The notes under the pieces: model-generated | Seen by the model: the letters and a program-made list of their open reading frames with translations, nothing else | The model's database searches: none | What the model was told of the DNA's origin: nothing | Shown: one piece after another, positions 9,432-18,787 of the stretch | Position numbering within the stretch: the first letter of the stretch is position 1 | Layout of the letters: the number at the start of each line of letters is the position of its first letter | Assembly: GCF_000154785.2 (NCBI RefSeq) | Contig: NC_015730.1 | Location: forward strand, 3,100,001 to 3,164,000 | Length of the DNA stretch: 64,000 bases | Reading direction: 5' to 3' | From: Roseobacter litoralis Och 149 | Lineage (GTDB): Bacteria; Pseudomonadota; Alphaproteobacteria; Rhodobacterales; Rhodobacteraceae | Translations under genes and position numbers: made by a program

Positions 9432-10265
9432 ATGACACATGTTCCCGTCGGCGATCTTGTGATCGGTAACGACCGCCCCCTGACCGTGATTGCAGGCCCC
9501 TGCCAATTGGAAAGCCAAGACCACGCCCAAATGATCGCGGGCCGGATGAAAGAAGCCTGCGACAAGGCAGGTGCGCAGTATGTGTTCAAAGCCTCATTCG
9601 ACAAGGCAAACCGGACATCCTTGGCAGGCGTACGCGGCCCCGGCATTGATGAGGGCCTCAAGATTTTGCAGTCGGTGGGACAGGCGATTGGTGTGCCGGT
9701 CCTGACCGATGTGCATAACGAGGGGCAATGCGCGCCCGCCGCCCAAGCAGTTGATATTCTGCAAATCCCCGCATTTCTGTGCCGTCAGACGGATATGCTG
9801 CTCGCTGCGGGTGAAACCGGCGCGGCGGTCAACGTCAAAAAGGGGCAGTTCCTGGCGCCATGGGAGATGTCGAACATCACGACCAAGATTGAAAGCACGG
9901 GCAACAGGAAAATTCTTCTGACCGAGCGTGGCACGTCTTTTGGTTACAATACACTTGTCGCGGACATGCGCGCCCTGCCACAGATGGCGCAAACCGGCTA
10001 TCCGGTTGTGATGGATGCCACACATTCGGTTCAGCAACCGGGTGGAAAGGGTGGATCATCGGGCGGTCAGCGCGAATTTGCACCCGTGATGGCGCGCGCG
10101 GCGGTCGCCATCGGTGTCGCTGCGGTATTTATTGAAACCCATGAAAACCCGGACGCGTCGCCCTCGGATGGGCCCAATATGATATACCTCGACCAAATGC
10201 CGGACCTGATCGACACGCTGATGCAATTCGACGCTCTGGCAAAGGCAAACCCGCTGAGGATCTAG
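9432..10265 (+). CDS. kdsA: 3-deoxy-8-phosphooctulonate synthase
   Basis: A 277-residue cytoplasmic enzyme that condenses phosphoenolpyruvate with arabinose 5-phosphate to give KDO 8-phosphate, the first committed step of KDO for lipopolysaccharide. Family landmarks are VIAGPCQLES near residue 18, FKASFDKANRTS near 57, VLTDVHNEGQ, and the active-site segments IPAFLCRQTDML and NVKKGQF; the C-terminal DATHSVQQPGG and FIETHENPDASPSDGPNM are also intact. Length is normal for the family. It is monocistronic and converges on the asmA-like gene, the two stop codons overlapping by three bases. Confidence 0.96.
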   Translation: MTHVPVGDLVIGNDRPLTVIAGPCQLESQDHAQMIAGRMKEACDKAGAQYVFKASFDKANRTSLAGVRGPGIDEGLKILQSVGQAIGVPVLTDVHNEGQCAPAAQAVDILQIPAFLCRQTDMLLAAGETGAAVNVKKGQFLAPWEMSNITTKIESTGNRKILLTERGTSFGYNTLVADMRALPQMAQTGYPVVMDATHSVQQPGGKGGSSGGQREFAPVMARAAVAIGVAAVFIETHENPDASPSDGPNMIYLDQMPDLIDTLMQFDALAKANPLRI

Positions 10266-12214
10266 TCGAACAGCTTGCGCAGCAACTCGTCTTTGACTTT
10301 GTCCTTTATCGCATCTTCCGTGGATTTTCCGTCCTCATCTTTAATACCAAGTCGCTCTGAAACCTCGCTTTTTGCGCGATCCTCGAGCTCTCTGCGCTCT
10401 TTATCGAGGTTAAGGTCAAGCGCGGCTTCAAGGTCCGGTTTGATCGAGACATCTGACCACGGCCCTTGGAACCGCACCGGAATGGCCAGCCCATTCCCGG
10501 AATTGGCACGCAAGGCAACCGGGGTCACCTTATAGTTGAGATCGCGTTTACCCAACCCCACCTGTCCTTCACCCGAAGCGCTGTAGTTTTTTAACTGCAA
10601 CAAGAGGTCACGATTGCGCAGAACCCCTTCTGAGATGTTCCATGTGGCCGAGAGATCGTCAAAAATCGTGGTGCCACTGGACGCGCCACCGCGCAGCAGT
10701 TGATCAAGGTTGATCCCTTCGATCGTGCCGCGCGCGATGTTCAGACTGCCGTCACCCGACAGCGAATTCATAATGCTGTGAACAGATGGACCCGTTCCCA
10801 GAAAGGAAACTTGCAAATCGCCCTGCCCGGTCAGGCGGTCGAATTCAACCGCATCGCTCAACAGCGGCTGCATCTGAATACCGGCCACATTCATCCTGCC
10901 ACCCACAGACAAACCACTTCGATTATTGACGACAAGTTCACCGGTGATTTGTCCGCCGTAGGCTTTAACCTGACGCAACTCAAACACCATCCGCGACGTA
11001 TCATTTCGTAAAACGGTTTGCGTCGCCCCAAGTTTGAACTGCCCCAAGTCGATACTGTCCGCGCTCAAAGCGACGTCCCCGTTGAAGGAGGCCAGCGCCG
11101 AGGCATCAATCGGTGATTTTGACCACCCTTCGGACGTGGTTTCTGCGCCACCCTGCCCGCCTGAGGATCCTGACGTGCGCGGCGCAGACTGCGCAGGCGT
11201 CAAATCCAGATCACCTGCCGCCAGCTGCACATTTACAGTCGGGATGCCGTTCAATGAGATATCGGCCGCGCCGCTCAGCCGATTGCCATGCAGATCAAGC
11301 GCCAGACCACGCAGCGCCAACTGCCGGTCCGGGGTCAATGTGATATCAGCAGCCACGTCGATCTGCTGGCCGAGCTTGGGGGGCAATGCGACGCCAGGCA
11401 ACCCAAGTGCAGCTAAAAACGCCTCGGTATTGTCCGTCTTGAACGCAAATGCGCCCGCAACGGCCCCGGCTGTGCTGGCACGCCCATTCAATGACATTTG
11501 CCCCGCAGGCGCTGCCACCGTAACCTTAACCCCGCGCGTCTCGCCCGTGATGAAGTCGCCAAAGCCCTCAATTTCTGCATCAATACTGACCGGCACGTTT
11601 GCCGGACGGACCGTTGCGGAGATTTCGGCGGGGCCCGCCGGGTCCGGCCAGTCGAGCGCCAGATCAACACCGGCCAAAGTCACGAGATCGCTGCCCTCGG
11701 CATCATAGATCAAGGTCGCGTCCGTGACACTCAGGCGTTCAATACTGATCGAGCGGCTTTCCGCCGCCACAGTCTCAGATTGGTCCGTTTTGGCCTCTGT
11801 CGTTGTTTTGATCTGCGCGCTGTCTTCGGCATTGGTGAATTCCCAGCTTGCGCGTCCGTCAAGGCGCTGCTCAAGTCGGATTGTGGGGCTATGCGCTTCG
11901 ACGTTGGTTATTCTGATGTCACCGCGCAGCAGCGCCATGACGTCAATACCAATCGCTGCATTCGCCGCCTGAAGCATTGGCCCTTGATCGGCCCAGCCTG
12001 CGTTGCTGACCTCAAGATCATCGGCACTGACGCCAAGCACCGGCCAGAAGGTCAGCGCCACATCACCATTTATTGCGACATCCCGGCCTGTGGCCACGGA
12101 CAGCTGCTCCGTCGCGATGCGCGCCAGACGATCCGCCGGCAAAAAAAACACCGTCACGACCAGCAAAACGACAAGGGCAAAAATCAGCCCGAAAAAACGA
12201 AAAACCCATTTCAT
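10262..12214 (-). CDS. AsmA family protein
   Basis: A 650-residue protein with one N-terminal membrane helix ([20 protein letters not shown]) and a long periplasmic part. The start region ([33 protein letters not shown]) and the C-terminal [20 protein letters not shown] and YKVTPVAL segments match the AsmA domain architecture. AsmA-type proteins form elongated structures thought to move phospholipid between inner and outer membranes. The start at 12214 is preferred over GTG 12223 because GGGAG precedes it at normal spacing. It is divergent from rimO with 65 bases between the starts. Confidence 0.88.
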   Translation of the reverse strand: MKWVFRFFGLIFALVVLLVVTVFFLPADRLARIATEQLSVATGRDVAINGDVALTFWPVLGVSADDLEVSNAGWADQGPMLQAANAAIGIDVMALLRGDIRITNVEAHSPTIRLEQRLDGRASWEFTNAEDSAQIKTTTEAKTDQSETVAAESRSISIERLSVTDATLIYDAEGSDLVTLAGVDLALDWPDPAGPAEISATVRPANVPVSIDAEIEGFGDFITGETRGVKVTVAAPAGQMSLNGRASTAGAVAGAFAFKTDNTEAFLAALGLPGVALPPKLGQQIDVAADITLTPDRQLALRGLALDLHGNRLSGAADISLNGIPTVNVQLAAGDLDLTPAQSAPRTSGSSGGQGGAETTSEGWSKSPIDASALASFNGDVALSADSIDLGQFKLGATQTVLRNDTSRMVFELRQVKAYGGQITGELVVNNRSGLSVGGRMNVAGIQMQPLLSDAVEFDRLTGQGDLQVSFLGTGPSVHSIMNSLSGDGSLNIARGTIEGINLDQLLRGGASSGTTIFDDLSATWNISEGVLRNRDLLLQLKNYSASGEGQVGLGKRDLNYKVTPVALRANSGNGLAIPVRFQGPWSDVSIKPDLEAALDLNLDKERRELEDRAKSEVSERLGIKDEDGKSTEDAIKDKVKDELLRKLFD

Positions 12215-12279
12215 CACGCACACTCCCGCGCCAACGCAAGGCCTTTCAAGCCTCTTGCAACTACAGTATAGCGCAGATC

Positions 12280-13659
12280 ATGAGCACCAACCCACCAAAT
12301 CTGCGCCCTGATCTTGCGCCCAAAGCCCGGCTGACGCAACCGGACCGTCCCGGCCAGCCGACAATCGGCATGGTCAGCCTCGGCTGCCCCAAAGCACTTG
12401 TTGACAGTGAACGTATTTTGACGCGATTGCGCGCAGAAGGCTATGGCATATCACCGGATTATGATGGGGCGGATGCGGTCATCGTGAATACCTGCGGATT
12501 TCTGGACAGCGCCAAGGCAGAATCGCTCTCGGCCATCGGGGAAGCGCTGAACGAGAACGGCCGCGTGATCGTGACGGGCTGTCTGGGCGCTGAACCCGAA
12601 TACATCACCGGGGCGCACCCAAAGGTGCTGGCAGTGACCGGCCCGCAACAGTACGAACAGGTGCTGGATGCGGTGCACGCCGCCGTGCCGCCCAGTCCCG
12701 ATCCCTTTGTCGATCTGTTGCCTGCGTCGGCGGTCAGCCTGACACCGCGGCATTTCAGCTATCTGAAGATTTCCGAGGGCTGCAATCACAAGTGCAAATT
12801 CTGCATCATCCCCGACATGCGCGGGCGTCTGGCCAGCCGTCCGGCCCATGCGGTGATGCGGGAAGCGGAAAAGCTGGTCGAAAGCGGCGTCAAGGAACTG
12901 CTGGTCATCAGTCAGGACACATCGGCCTATGGCGTGGACATCAAACACGCCGAGGAGCGCGGGCATCGCGCTCATATCACGGATCTTGCACGCGACCTTG
13001 GATCACTGGGGGCATGGGTTCGGCTGCACTACGTCTACCCCTACCCGCATGTGCGCCAGTTGATCCCACTGATGGCGCAGGGCTTGGTGCTGCCCTATCT
13101 GGACATCCCCTTTCAGCACGCCCATCCGGATGTGTTGCGCCGCATGGCACGCCCTGCCGCTGCTGCAAAAACGCTGGATGAAATCGCGGCATGGCGTTCG
13201 ATCTGTCCGGACCTGACGCTGCGCTCGACCTTTATTGTCGGCTATCCCGGCGAAACGGAGGAAGAGTTTCAGACCCTTCTGGACTGGCTGGACGAAGCGC
13301 AGCTCGACCGCGTCGGCTGCTTTCAATACGAAAACGTTGCCGGGGCAAGGTCCAACGCCTTGCCTGATCATGTGCCCGAGGACGTCAAGCAGGACCGCTG
13401 GAACCGCTTCATGGCCAAGTCGCAGGACATCTCCGAAGCGAAGCTCGCCGCAAAGGTCGCTCAGCGCTTGGAGGTGATTGTGGACGAGGTGGACACTGAT
13501 GCTGCGACCTGCCGCACCAAGGCGGATGCGCCGGAAATTGACGGCAACCTGTTCATTGATGACGGCCATGATGGGTTGAAACCGGGCGATATCGTCACGG
13601 TTGAGGTCGATGAGGCGGGAGAATACGATCTTTGGGGCCGCATTGTACCGCCGACCTGA
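12280..13659 (+). CDS. rimO: Ribosomal protein S12 methylthiotransferase RimO
   Basis: A 459-residue radical-SAM enzyme that adds a methylthio group to the conserved Asp of ribosomal protein S12. The N-terminal MTTase domain has the three auxiliary-cluster cysteines ([29 protein letters not shown]). The radical-SAM site [11 protein letters not shown] follows near residue 167, and a TRAM domain with [12 protein letters not shown] ends the protein. A longer frame is open from 12073, but its extra residues are antisense to the asmA-like gene and have no family match, so ATG 12280 is taken as the start. Confidence 0.95.
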   Translation: MSTNPPNLRPDLAPKARLTQPDRPGQPTIGMVSLGCPKALVDSERILTRLRAEGYGISPDYDGADAVIVNTCGFLDSAKAESLSAIGEALNENGRVIVTGCLGAEPEYITGAHPKVLAVTGPQQYEQVLDAVHAAVPPSPDPFVDLLPASAVSLTPRHFSYLKISEGCNHKCKFCIIPDMRGRLASRPAHAVMREAEKLVESGVKELLVISQDTSAYGVDIKHAEERGHRAHITDLARDLGSLGAWVRLHYVYPYPHVRQLIPLMAQGLVLPYLDIPFQHAHPDVLRRMARPAAAAKTLDEIAAWRSICPDLTLRSTFIVGYPGETEEEFQTLLDWLDEAQLDRVGCFQYENVAGARSNALPDHVPEDVKQDRWNRFMAKSQDISEAKLAAKVAQRLEVIVDEVDTDAATCRTKADAPEIDGNLFIDDGHDGLKPGDIVTVEVDEAGEYDLWGRIVPPT

Positions 13660-13724
13660 GTTGGTGCTTTGCCTTTGACAAGCGGGCGCTACCTTTTGAG
13701 CGCACAGCAAGGAGAACCCAAGCC

Positions 13725-13967
13725 ATGTCCGACACCCCCAAAATCGCCCAGACGGCCCCCTACCCAGTCGAAGTCACCGCCGGTAAATCATATTTCTGGT
13801 GCACCTGTGGCCAGTCGTCCAAACAGCCATTTTGTGACGGCTCGCACAAAGACACGAGCTTTGCGCCGATGAAATACGAGGCGGAAGAGGATCGTAAGGT
13901 GTTCTTTTGCGGCTGCAAAGCCACGCGCAACGCCCCAATGTGTGATGGTTCGCACAGCAAGCTGTGA
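13725..13967 (+). CDS. Double CDGSH iron-sulfur domain protein
   Basis: An 80-residue protein carrying two CDGSH [2Fe-2S] binding motifs: Cys26-x-Cys28 with Cys37 and His41, and Cys62-x-Cys64 with Cys73 and His77. These three-Cys one-His ligands are complete in both halves, as in the dual-CDGSH (Miner2-like) bacterial proteins. Such proteins bind redox-active, pH-labile clusters; their client is not known. AAGGAG at 13709-13714 sets the start at 13725. It lies alone 65 bases after rimO, itself an Fe-S enzyme, but nothing shows they act together. Confidence 0.92.
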   Translation: MSDTPKIAQTAPYPVEVTAGKSYFWCTCGQSSKQPFCDGSHKDTSFAPMKYEAEEDRKVFFCGCKATRNAPMCDGSHSKL

Positions 13968-14052
13968 TTGCTCTTACTGCCCCGATCAAAGTAACCTGCG
14001 GTGAATTGTCCGCCGCTTTGGTCAAACCAGCTAACGCGACTATATCTGGATC

Positions 14053-14442
14053 ATGACCGAGAATAACGACACCAAAACGGCCGTTCTTTATAATGCGTCC
14101 TGCCCCGTGTGCAGCTATGAAATCAACCACTATGCGCAGTATAGCCAGAACAAGGCGTTACCGATTGCCTTCGATGACCTCAATGACAGCGACAAGCTGG
14201 CCGCGTGGGACATTGATCCGGATACCGCCGCCCGCAAGCTTCACGTGATGAAAGACGGTGAGGTTTTCGCGGGCATCCCTGCGTTCATCGTTCTGTGGCA
14301 GGACATGCCACGATACCGCTGGCTGGCGCGGCTGGTTGGGCTGCCCGGCGTGCATTGGCTGGCCTGTGTTGTTTATGACTATGTGCTCGCCCCGCTGATT
14401 TACCGCTGGTACATGCGGCGGCTCAGGCGCGGGACGGCATGA
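14053..14442 (+). CDS. DCC-family thiol-disulfide oxidoreductase (DUF393)
   Basis: A 129-residue protein with the DUF393 (DCC) fold: LYNASCPVCSYEI gives the thioredoxin-like CPVC pair near residues 17-20, and the C-terminal GVHWLACVVYDYVLAP segment is typical of the family. The usual leading Asp of the DxxCxxC motif is Asn here, a common variation. Function in the family is poorly known; a redox role is inferred from the cysteine pair. It converges with the M48 protease gene with no gap, its stop at 14440-14442 being directly followed by the other gene's stop. Confidence 0.85.
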   Translation: MTENNDTKTAVLYNASCPVCSYEINHYAQYSQNKALPIAFDDLNDSDKLAAWDIDPDTAARKLHVMKDGEVFAGIPAFIVLWQDMPRYRWLARLVGLPGVHWLACVVYDYVLAPLIYRWYMRRLRRGTA

Positions 14443-15153
14443 TCACAGACCGGCAGCGACCCGACGGACAGTTTCAATCCGCTGCCCATTGGGCGGATGC
14501 GTGCCGAGAAACTTGTCGCCCGGATCGGGTATGCGCGTGAAAAACTCAGCACCCCGCACCGGATCGTATCCTGCGCGTGAGGCAATGATGGTGCCCAAAG
14601 CGTCGGCCTCCAACTCAAAATCCTTTGAATAGGTGCGTGCGCCCACTTGTGCCCCGCGTTGCTGTGCAACTTCCACGGCGGTGGCATCCCCACCTCGCAA
14701 GATAGTCAGGGCGCCTGCGATCACCGCACGTGCCACGGCATTTCGCTGCTGCCGTCCAAGATGGTCCGCAATATGGTGGGCCGCTTCATGGCCCATAATA
14801 AAGGCTAGTTCATCCTGATTGCGCGCATCGGCAATCAACTGAAGCGTAAATGCGATGATCGGGCGACCTGATTGATCAATGGTCTGAAAGGCATTGGGCG
14901 GTTGATCTGGTCGTTCGTCGACAAGTATTTTGAAATTACAGTTCACCCGCGACGTCCGGGCCCGGCACTCGCGCTCGGCAATAGGTTCAAGAGTTTCGAC
15001 GACACTGCTGAAATTACGTTTCATTTCGAGTGTCGGAAAGGGCGATATGTTGCTTAGCACCTCTGTGGACAGCGCAGAAGGGATGGGCTGGGTTGACACG
15101 GAACAACCCGCCAAAACCACGGCCATGACGGCGAAAACACCAGATTTGCGCAT
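14443..15153 (-). CDS. M48 family metalloprotease lipoprotein
   Basis: A 236-residue secreted lipoprotein. The signal peptide ends in the lipobox LAGC (Cys17). The zinc site HEAAH is at 122-126 and the third ligand is probably Glu182 in ELEADALG, followed by THPPNGQRI near the C-terminus, all typical of M48 peptidases such as the BepA/LoiP group. It probably acts on misfolded outer-membrane or periplasmic proteins. The start ATG 15153 is chosen because it gives a proper signal peptide; the frame is open to 15414, but that extension runs antisense to the small gene at 15281. Confidence 0.9.
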   Translation of the reverse strand: MRKSGVFAVMAVVLAGCSVSTQPIPSALSTEVLSNISPFPTLEMKRNFSSVVETLEPIAERECRARTSRVNCNFKILVDERPDQPPNAFQTIDQSGRPIIAFTLQLIADARNQDELAFIMGHEAAHHIADHLGRQQRNAVARAVIAGALTILRGGDATAVEVAQQRGAQVGARTYSKDFELEADALGTIIASRAGYDPVRGAEFFTRIPDPGDKFLGTHPPNGQRIETVRRVAAGL

Positions 15154-15280
15154 AGGATTGAAACCCTTTTTCACGGCACCAAACCGTATTGGGACAGTAG
15201 CATTGTCCACGTTGACGACCAGCCCCCTTACACAGACTTGTGAGACTTGCAAAACCTGCATCAACACGTAGTCTGATCTC

Positions 15281-15508
15281 ATGTTTACCATTGAGCATGA
15301 ATTTGATGCGACCGTCGTGACGCTTGTTGATGAAGGAACCGCCCCCTTGCAGGAAGACGTCACTGTCCACGCGACAGAAAGCGTCATCCTCCTCAACCAA
15401 TATGATGCGCGCACCGATCAAATCGTGTCGGTCCGCTTGTCGCCAGAACAATGGCGGGATCTGACGGCAGCGCTTAATCTTCCCGAAGGTGTCTACAAAG
15501 CTACCTGA
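15281..15508 (+). CDS. Small conserved hypothetical protein
   Basis: A 75-residue soluble protein, mostly beta-strand by eye, without cysteines or a recognisable motif. It looks real because codon use resembles the neighbours, it fills a gap between divergent genes and it has a compact domain ending in SPEQWRDLTAALNLPEGVYK. I do not recognise the family beyond its likely restriction to Rhodobacterales. It lies 71 bases upstream of the aminotransferase gene on the same strand. No function is proposed. Confidence 0.65.
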   Translation: MFTIEHEFDATVVTLVDEGTAPLQEDVTVHATESVILLNQYDARTDQIVSVRLSPEQWRDLTAALNLPEGVYKAT

Positions 15509-15579
15509 ATCGTGACATGCCGTTGACCCCGCGTTGGAAAACAGCGACGTTGCCGTGATCCATGAAAGAGGTGCGGCGG

Positions 15580-16446
15580 ATGGCGACCGGAACGAATATT
15601 TCAACTTGGTTTGACGGGCGCTGGCACCGCGAAGATGTGATGATCATGCGCGCCGCAGACCACGGCAGTTGGCTGGGCAGCAGCGTGTTTGATGGCGCGC
15701 GTTATTTCAACGGGAACACCCCGGATCTGCTGGCCCATTGCGAAAGGGTGAACCGCTCAGCCCGCGCCTTGATGTTGAACCCGACGGTCACGGCAGAAAC
15801 CATGGTCGAGATCATACGCGAGGGTCTCAAAGCCTATGGCCCGCAGGATGCGGTCTACATACGGCCCATGTATTGGGGGCTAGAGGGGGATATGACGGCG
15901 ATTGTGCCTGATCCCGAACAGGTCGGATTTGCCATCTCGCTTGAGGAAATTCCGATGGCCCCCGCGGATACCGCCGTGAGCCTAGGGCGCACCAGTTTCA
16001 GGCGACCCGTGCTGGAGAGCAGTGTCGTCAACGCGAAAGCAGGGTGCCTTTATCCAAACAATGCGCGCATGCTCAACGAAGTGCGTCGCCGGGGCTTTGG
16101 CAATGCACTCGTCGCCGATGCCATGGGCAATGTCGCGGAATCGGCGACCGCCAATGTCTTTATGGTCAAGGATGGCGAGGTGTTCACGCCGATCCCGAAC
16201 GGGACGTTTCTGGCCGGTATCACGCGCGCGCGGCATATGTCCAACATGCAACGCGATGGAATTACCGTGCATGAAAAGGTGCTCAGCTTTGCTGATTTCG
16301 AACAAGCGGACGAGGTTTTTCTGACCGGCAATATGTCAAAGATAACTGCCGTCAGGGCGTTTGAAGACACATCCTATCAGATGGGCCCGGTGACCCGGCG
16401 TCTACGTGAAATGTATTGGGACTGGGCAGCGTCTGAACCTTTATGA
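15580..16446 (+). CDS. Branched-chain-amino-acid-type class IV aminotransferase
   Basis: A 288-residue PLP-dependent fold-type IV aminotransferase. The SSVFDGARYF motif near residue 38 and the lysine in VVNAKAGCLYPNNARML (about residue 155) are the expected substrate and Schiff-base positions; NVAESATANVFMVKDG and LAGITRARH are later landmarks. It most resembles the branched-chain aminotransferase (IlvE) group, interconverting Leu, Ile and Val with their 2-oxo acids, but side specificity in this family is hard to read, so no symbol is given. ATG 15580 is preferred to 15562 because GAAAGAGG lies about eight bases before it. Its stop overlaps the end of the BLUF gene by six bases, converging. 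Confidence 0.85.
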   Translation: MATGTNISTWFDGRWHREDVMIMRAADHGSWLGSSVFDGARYFNGNTPDLLAHCERVNRSARALMLNPTVTAETMVEIIREGLKAYGPQDAVYIRPMYWGLEGDMTAIVPDPEQVGFAISLEEIPMAPADTAVSLGRTSFRRPVLESSVVNAKAGCLYPNNARMLNEVRRRGFGNALVADAMGNVAESATANVFMVKDGEVFTPIPNGTFLAGITRARHMSNMQRDGITVHEKVLSFADFEQADEVFLTGNMSKITAVRAFEDTSYQMGPVTRRLREMYWDWAASEPL

Positions 16447-16836
16447 CGCTTCGGAAGAGCGTATGAAAACAGCCCTGACCTGATCAGCGGAGACGGTCTG
16501 CAGGATGCCATCGTGTATTTCATCCGGCGACCAAAGCCATGAATTGGCCGGATCATGTTTCATTTCCCATTCGGGGAACAGACGATCCTCTACCTGTTCA
16601 CGCACCAGAACGACGACTTCAAGGTGGCGATCGTCTCTGCTTATTTTATCAAACACCGTTTCAATTTTTTCTGCAGGCCCCTCAATAAGTTGCAGATAAA
16701 TATCCGCCCGGCAGATCAGCGCCCCGGTGATGTCGTTTTGCTTGTTCTTGACTCGTGCTTGCGACAGGATGCCCGCCAGAACGGATGAATCATACCCGAA
16801 TGGCCGCGACGCGTAGATGAGCTGTTGCATCGCCAT
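16441..16836 (-). CDS. BLUF-domain blue-light photoreceptor
   Basis: A 131-residue protein made almost entirely of one BLUF domain, which binds FAD and senses blue light. The flavin-pocket residues are all visible: Tyr8 in LIYAS, Asn31, Gln49 in YLQLIEG, and Trp90 with Met92 in FPEWEM. There is no attached effector domain, so it must signal by binding a partner, as do short BLUF proteins. The start at 16836 has AAGGCGGA upstream. It is divergent from a universal stress protein gene with 135 bases between the starts. Confidence 0.92.
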   Translation of the reverse strand: MAMQQLIYASRPFGYDSSVLAGILSQARVKNKQNDITGALICRADIYLQLIEGPAEKIETVFDKISRDDRHLEVVVLVREQVEDRLFPEWEMKHDPANSWLWSPDEIHDGILQTVSADQVRAVFIRSSEAS

Positions 16837-16971
16837 AGTTGTCCGCCTTGTCCAAACCATCGCCAATGTGATCCTGTTTTGCAAACCTGTCCAGAGACAT
16901 TCGTGTCCAAATTGCGATTGCGTAAGTTTCTATCTGCGGTCATGATCTGGCCAACAAGGGGGCGTCCGATC

Positions 16972-17427
16972 ATGCGCAAGTTTTTGGTGGTGCTGGATGA
17001 CAGTCGTGAATGTCTCAATGCGATGCGTTTTGCTGCCATGCGCGCCGCACGGACAGGCGGTGGGGTTGAAATTCTAGCAGTAATCCCACCCGATGATTTC
17101 AACCATTGGATTGGTGTCGGCGAAGTAATGCGCGAAGAAGCGCGCGAGCGGATTCAGGTGCATTTCGAGGTGTTTGCAAAGTGGATGAGAGACCGTCAGG
17201 GTATCGATCCTGAACTGGTTATCCGCGAGGGACAGGCCGTCGATGAAATCGTGGCACAGATTGCGGAGGACACTGAAATCGGCGTTCTTGTTCTTGGGGC
17301 GGGCACAGACAAAAAAGGCCCCGGCCCTTTGGTAACACAGTTGACCAAAAACGCCGGTGGATTGCCCATTCCGATCACCATCGTGCCGGGCGATCTGAGT
17401 AAAGAAAAACTCGAAGCAATTACCTGA
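16972..17427 (+). CDS. Universal stress protein, UspA family
   Basis: A 151-residue single-domain UspA-fold protein. It begins MRKFLVVLDDSRECLNAMRF, typical of the family's first strand and helix, and ends with VLVLGAGTDKKG and PITIVPGD, which correspond to the nucleotide-loop region, although the classic G-x2-G-x9-G(S/T) pattern is altered. Usp proteins accumulate under stress; the precise target is unknown. AAGGGGG lies upstream of ATG 16972; upstream in-frame codons to 16825 run antisense to the BLUF gene and were discarded. The gene is divergent from the BLUF photoreceptor. Confidence 0.88.
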   Translation: MRKFLVVLDDSRECLNAMRFAAMRAARTGGGVEILAVIPPDDFNHWIGVGEVMREEARERIQVHFEVFAKWMRDRQGIDPELVIREGQAVDEIVAQIAEDTEIGVLVLGAGTDKKGPGPLVTQLTKNAGGLPIPITIVPGDLSKEKLEAIT

Positions 17428-17489
17428 TCAGATGGGGCGCACTTTCCGCAATCGGGAGTGTTGTGCGGAAAAAACCCCTGCTGGAGCGA

Positions 17490-17506
17490 TTTAGAACGGT
17501 TCTAAA
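17490..17506 (+). promoter_or_regulatory. ICE box, candidate Irr operator for nfu
   Basis: The 17-base palindrome TTTAGAACGGTTCTAAA matches the published alphaproteobacterial ICE-box consensus TTTAGAANNNTTCTAAA at every fixed position. ICE boxes bind Irr, the haem/iron-responsive Fur-family regulator. The site sits directly before a TTGACT -35-like hexamer and 55 bases upstream of the Nfu start, so Irr binding should affect this promoter. Whether it represses or activates here is not visible; position upstream of the -35 would also be compatible with activation. Confidence 0.85.
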
Positions 17507-17508
17507 CC

Positions 17509-17539
17509 TTGACTTGCGCAGGCGTGATCCGCATATCTA
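17509..17539 (+). promoter_or_regulatory. Candidate promoter of the nfu gene
   Basis: TTGACT at 17509-17514 is a near-consensus -35 element. A weak -10 lies among overlapping choices CATATC (17532) to TATCTA (17534), at 17-19 base spacing. It immediately follows the ICE box and precedes the AGGAG ribosome site at 17550-17554. Confidence 0.45.
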
Positions 17540-17561
17540 AAGCAACCTCAGGAGAATGCCG

Positions 17562-18125
17562 ATGTTTATCCAGACCGAATCCACGCCGAACCCAGCCACG
17601 CTGAAGTTTTTGCCGGGTCAGACCGTCCTTGAAATGGGAACCGCAGATTTCCCGAGCGCGGAGACTGCGGACAAATCCCCTTTGGCGGAACGCATCTTTG
17701 CCATCGAGGGCGTCACGGGCGTATTTTTTGGAACCGACTTTGTGACGGTGACAAAAGCGGACAGCGTGGACTGGGACCATATCAAACCCGGCCTTCTGGG
17801 CGCGATCATGGAGCATTTTCAATCTGGTCAACCCGTCATGGCGGGCGATCACACGCCCACCTCCGGCCACGCTGAGCATACCGGCGAAGATGGTGTGATT
17901 GTCAATCAGATCAAAGAGTTGCTGGATACCCGCGTTCGGCCCGCCGTGGCGCAAGACGGTGGTGATATCACGTTCCACGGGTTTGAGCGCGGTGTGGTCT
18001 ATTTGCACATGCAGGGCGCCTGCGCCGGTTGTCCTTCATCCACTCTGACGCTGAAGATGGGGATCGAAAACCTGCTGCGCCACTATATCCCCGAAGTGAC
18101 CGAAGTGCGTCCGGTCGCAACCTGA
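17562..18125 (+). CDS. Nfu-type iron-sulfur cluster carrier protein
   Basis: A 187-residue protein with an N-terminal Nfu domain beginning MFIQTESTPNPATLKFLPG, and a C-terminal NifU-like domain holding the cluster-binding CAGC motif (Cys154, Cys157) after GDITFHGFERGVVYLHMQGA. It accepts a [4Fe-4S] cluster from the assembly machinery and passes it to apo-enzymes. The start is ATG 17562, seven bases after AGGAG; an ATG at 17556 is only one base from that site. Control by iron through the ICE box upstream is inferred and fits the function. It precedes tsaB by 47 bases. Confidence 0.93.
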   Translation: MFIQTESTPNPATLKFLPGQTVLEMGTADFPSAETADKSPLAERIFAIEGVTGVFFGTDFVTVTKADSVDWDHIKPGLLGAIMEHFQSGQPVMAGDHTPTSGHAEHTGEDGVIVNQIKELLDTRVRPAVAQDGGDITFHGFERGVVYLHMQGACAGCPSSTLTLKMGIENLLRHYIPEVTEVRPVAT

Positions 18126-18172
18126 CACCTGACGCGCCAAACCGTTTCAGAAACACCTGAAAGCACAAGACA

Positions 18173-18787
18173 GTGACCAGCGCGCCCATTGTCCTCGCCT
18201 TTGATACCGCGTCGGCGCGGTGTGCGGTAGCTGTCACGCGCGGCGATGATGTTCTTGCGTGGCGTGTCGAAGAGATGGCCAAAGGGCAAGCAGAGCGCCT
18301 GCTGGTCATTTGCTCGGAAGTGCTGGACGAGGCTGGCATTACCTTGGCGGACATTGATGTGATCGGCGTGGGAATCGGACCCGGGAATTTTACGGGCATA
18401 CGCATATCAGTTTCGGCAGCGCGGGGATTGGCGCTGGGCCTCAACATACCGGCTGTGGGTGTCACGGCATTTGACGCCTTGGGGTACGGCCAAACAGCGC
18501 CCTTTGCCTGCGCAGTCGATGCCCGGCGGGACCACATCTATTTCCAGATCACCGCCGAAGACGGCAGCACAAGTGATGCTGCGATAATCCGCCTTGAAGA
18601 CTGTCCGCCCCATGAAGGGCCGTTGATCGGCGCGGGCGGCCGTCAGGCAACACTGCCAATCGCAGTAGCCATCGCACATCTTGCGGGCGCGCGCCGCAAT
18701 GACACGCCCCAACGACCAGCGCCATTCTACCTCAGGCCCGCCGATGCGGCACCGGCAAAAGACGCGCCACCCAAGATCCTGACATGA
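18173..18787 (+). CDS. tsaB: tRNA threonylcarbamoyladenosine biosynthesis protein TsaB
   Basis: A 204-residue ASKHA-fold protein. VLAFDTASARCAVAV at the N-terminus, GIGPGNFTGIRISVSAARGLALGL near residue 65-88 and FACAVDARRDHIYF later are typical of TsaB (YeaZ). TsaB partners TsaD and TsaE in making the t6A modification at position 37 of ANN-decoding tRNAs. The start appears to be GTG at 18173; no ATG is available near it. Its stop overlaps the ATG of rimI by four bases (ATGA), the common tsaB-rimI pairing. Confidence 0.92.
   Translation: MTSAPIVLAFDTASARCAVAVTRGDDVLAWRVEEMAKGQAERLLVICSEVLDEAGITLADIDVIGVGIGPGNFTGIRISVSAARGLALGLNIPAVGVTAFDALGYGQTAPFACAVDARRDHIYFQITAEDGSTSDAAIIRLEDCPPHEGPLIGAGGRQATLPIAVAIAHLAGARRNDTPQRPAPFYLRPADAAPAKDAPPKILT

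Noticed and set aside
9188..9661. 157-codon minus-strand frame before kdsA
   Set aside because: Half of it is antisense to kdsA and the rest shows no motif or ribosome site.
12073..12279. N-terminal extension of RimO
   Set aside because: The extra frame is antisense to the asmA-like gene, has no family match and no ribosome site; ATG 12280 gives the standard start.
17443..17471. Inverted repeat TTTCCGCA/TGCGGAAA after the universal stress protein as terminator
   Set aside because: The stem is followed by A, not T, on the plus strand and the 13-base loop is long, so it does not fit an intrinsic terminator for either gene.
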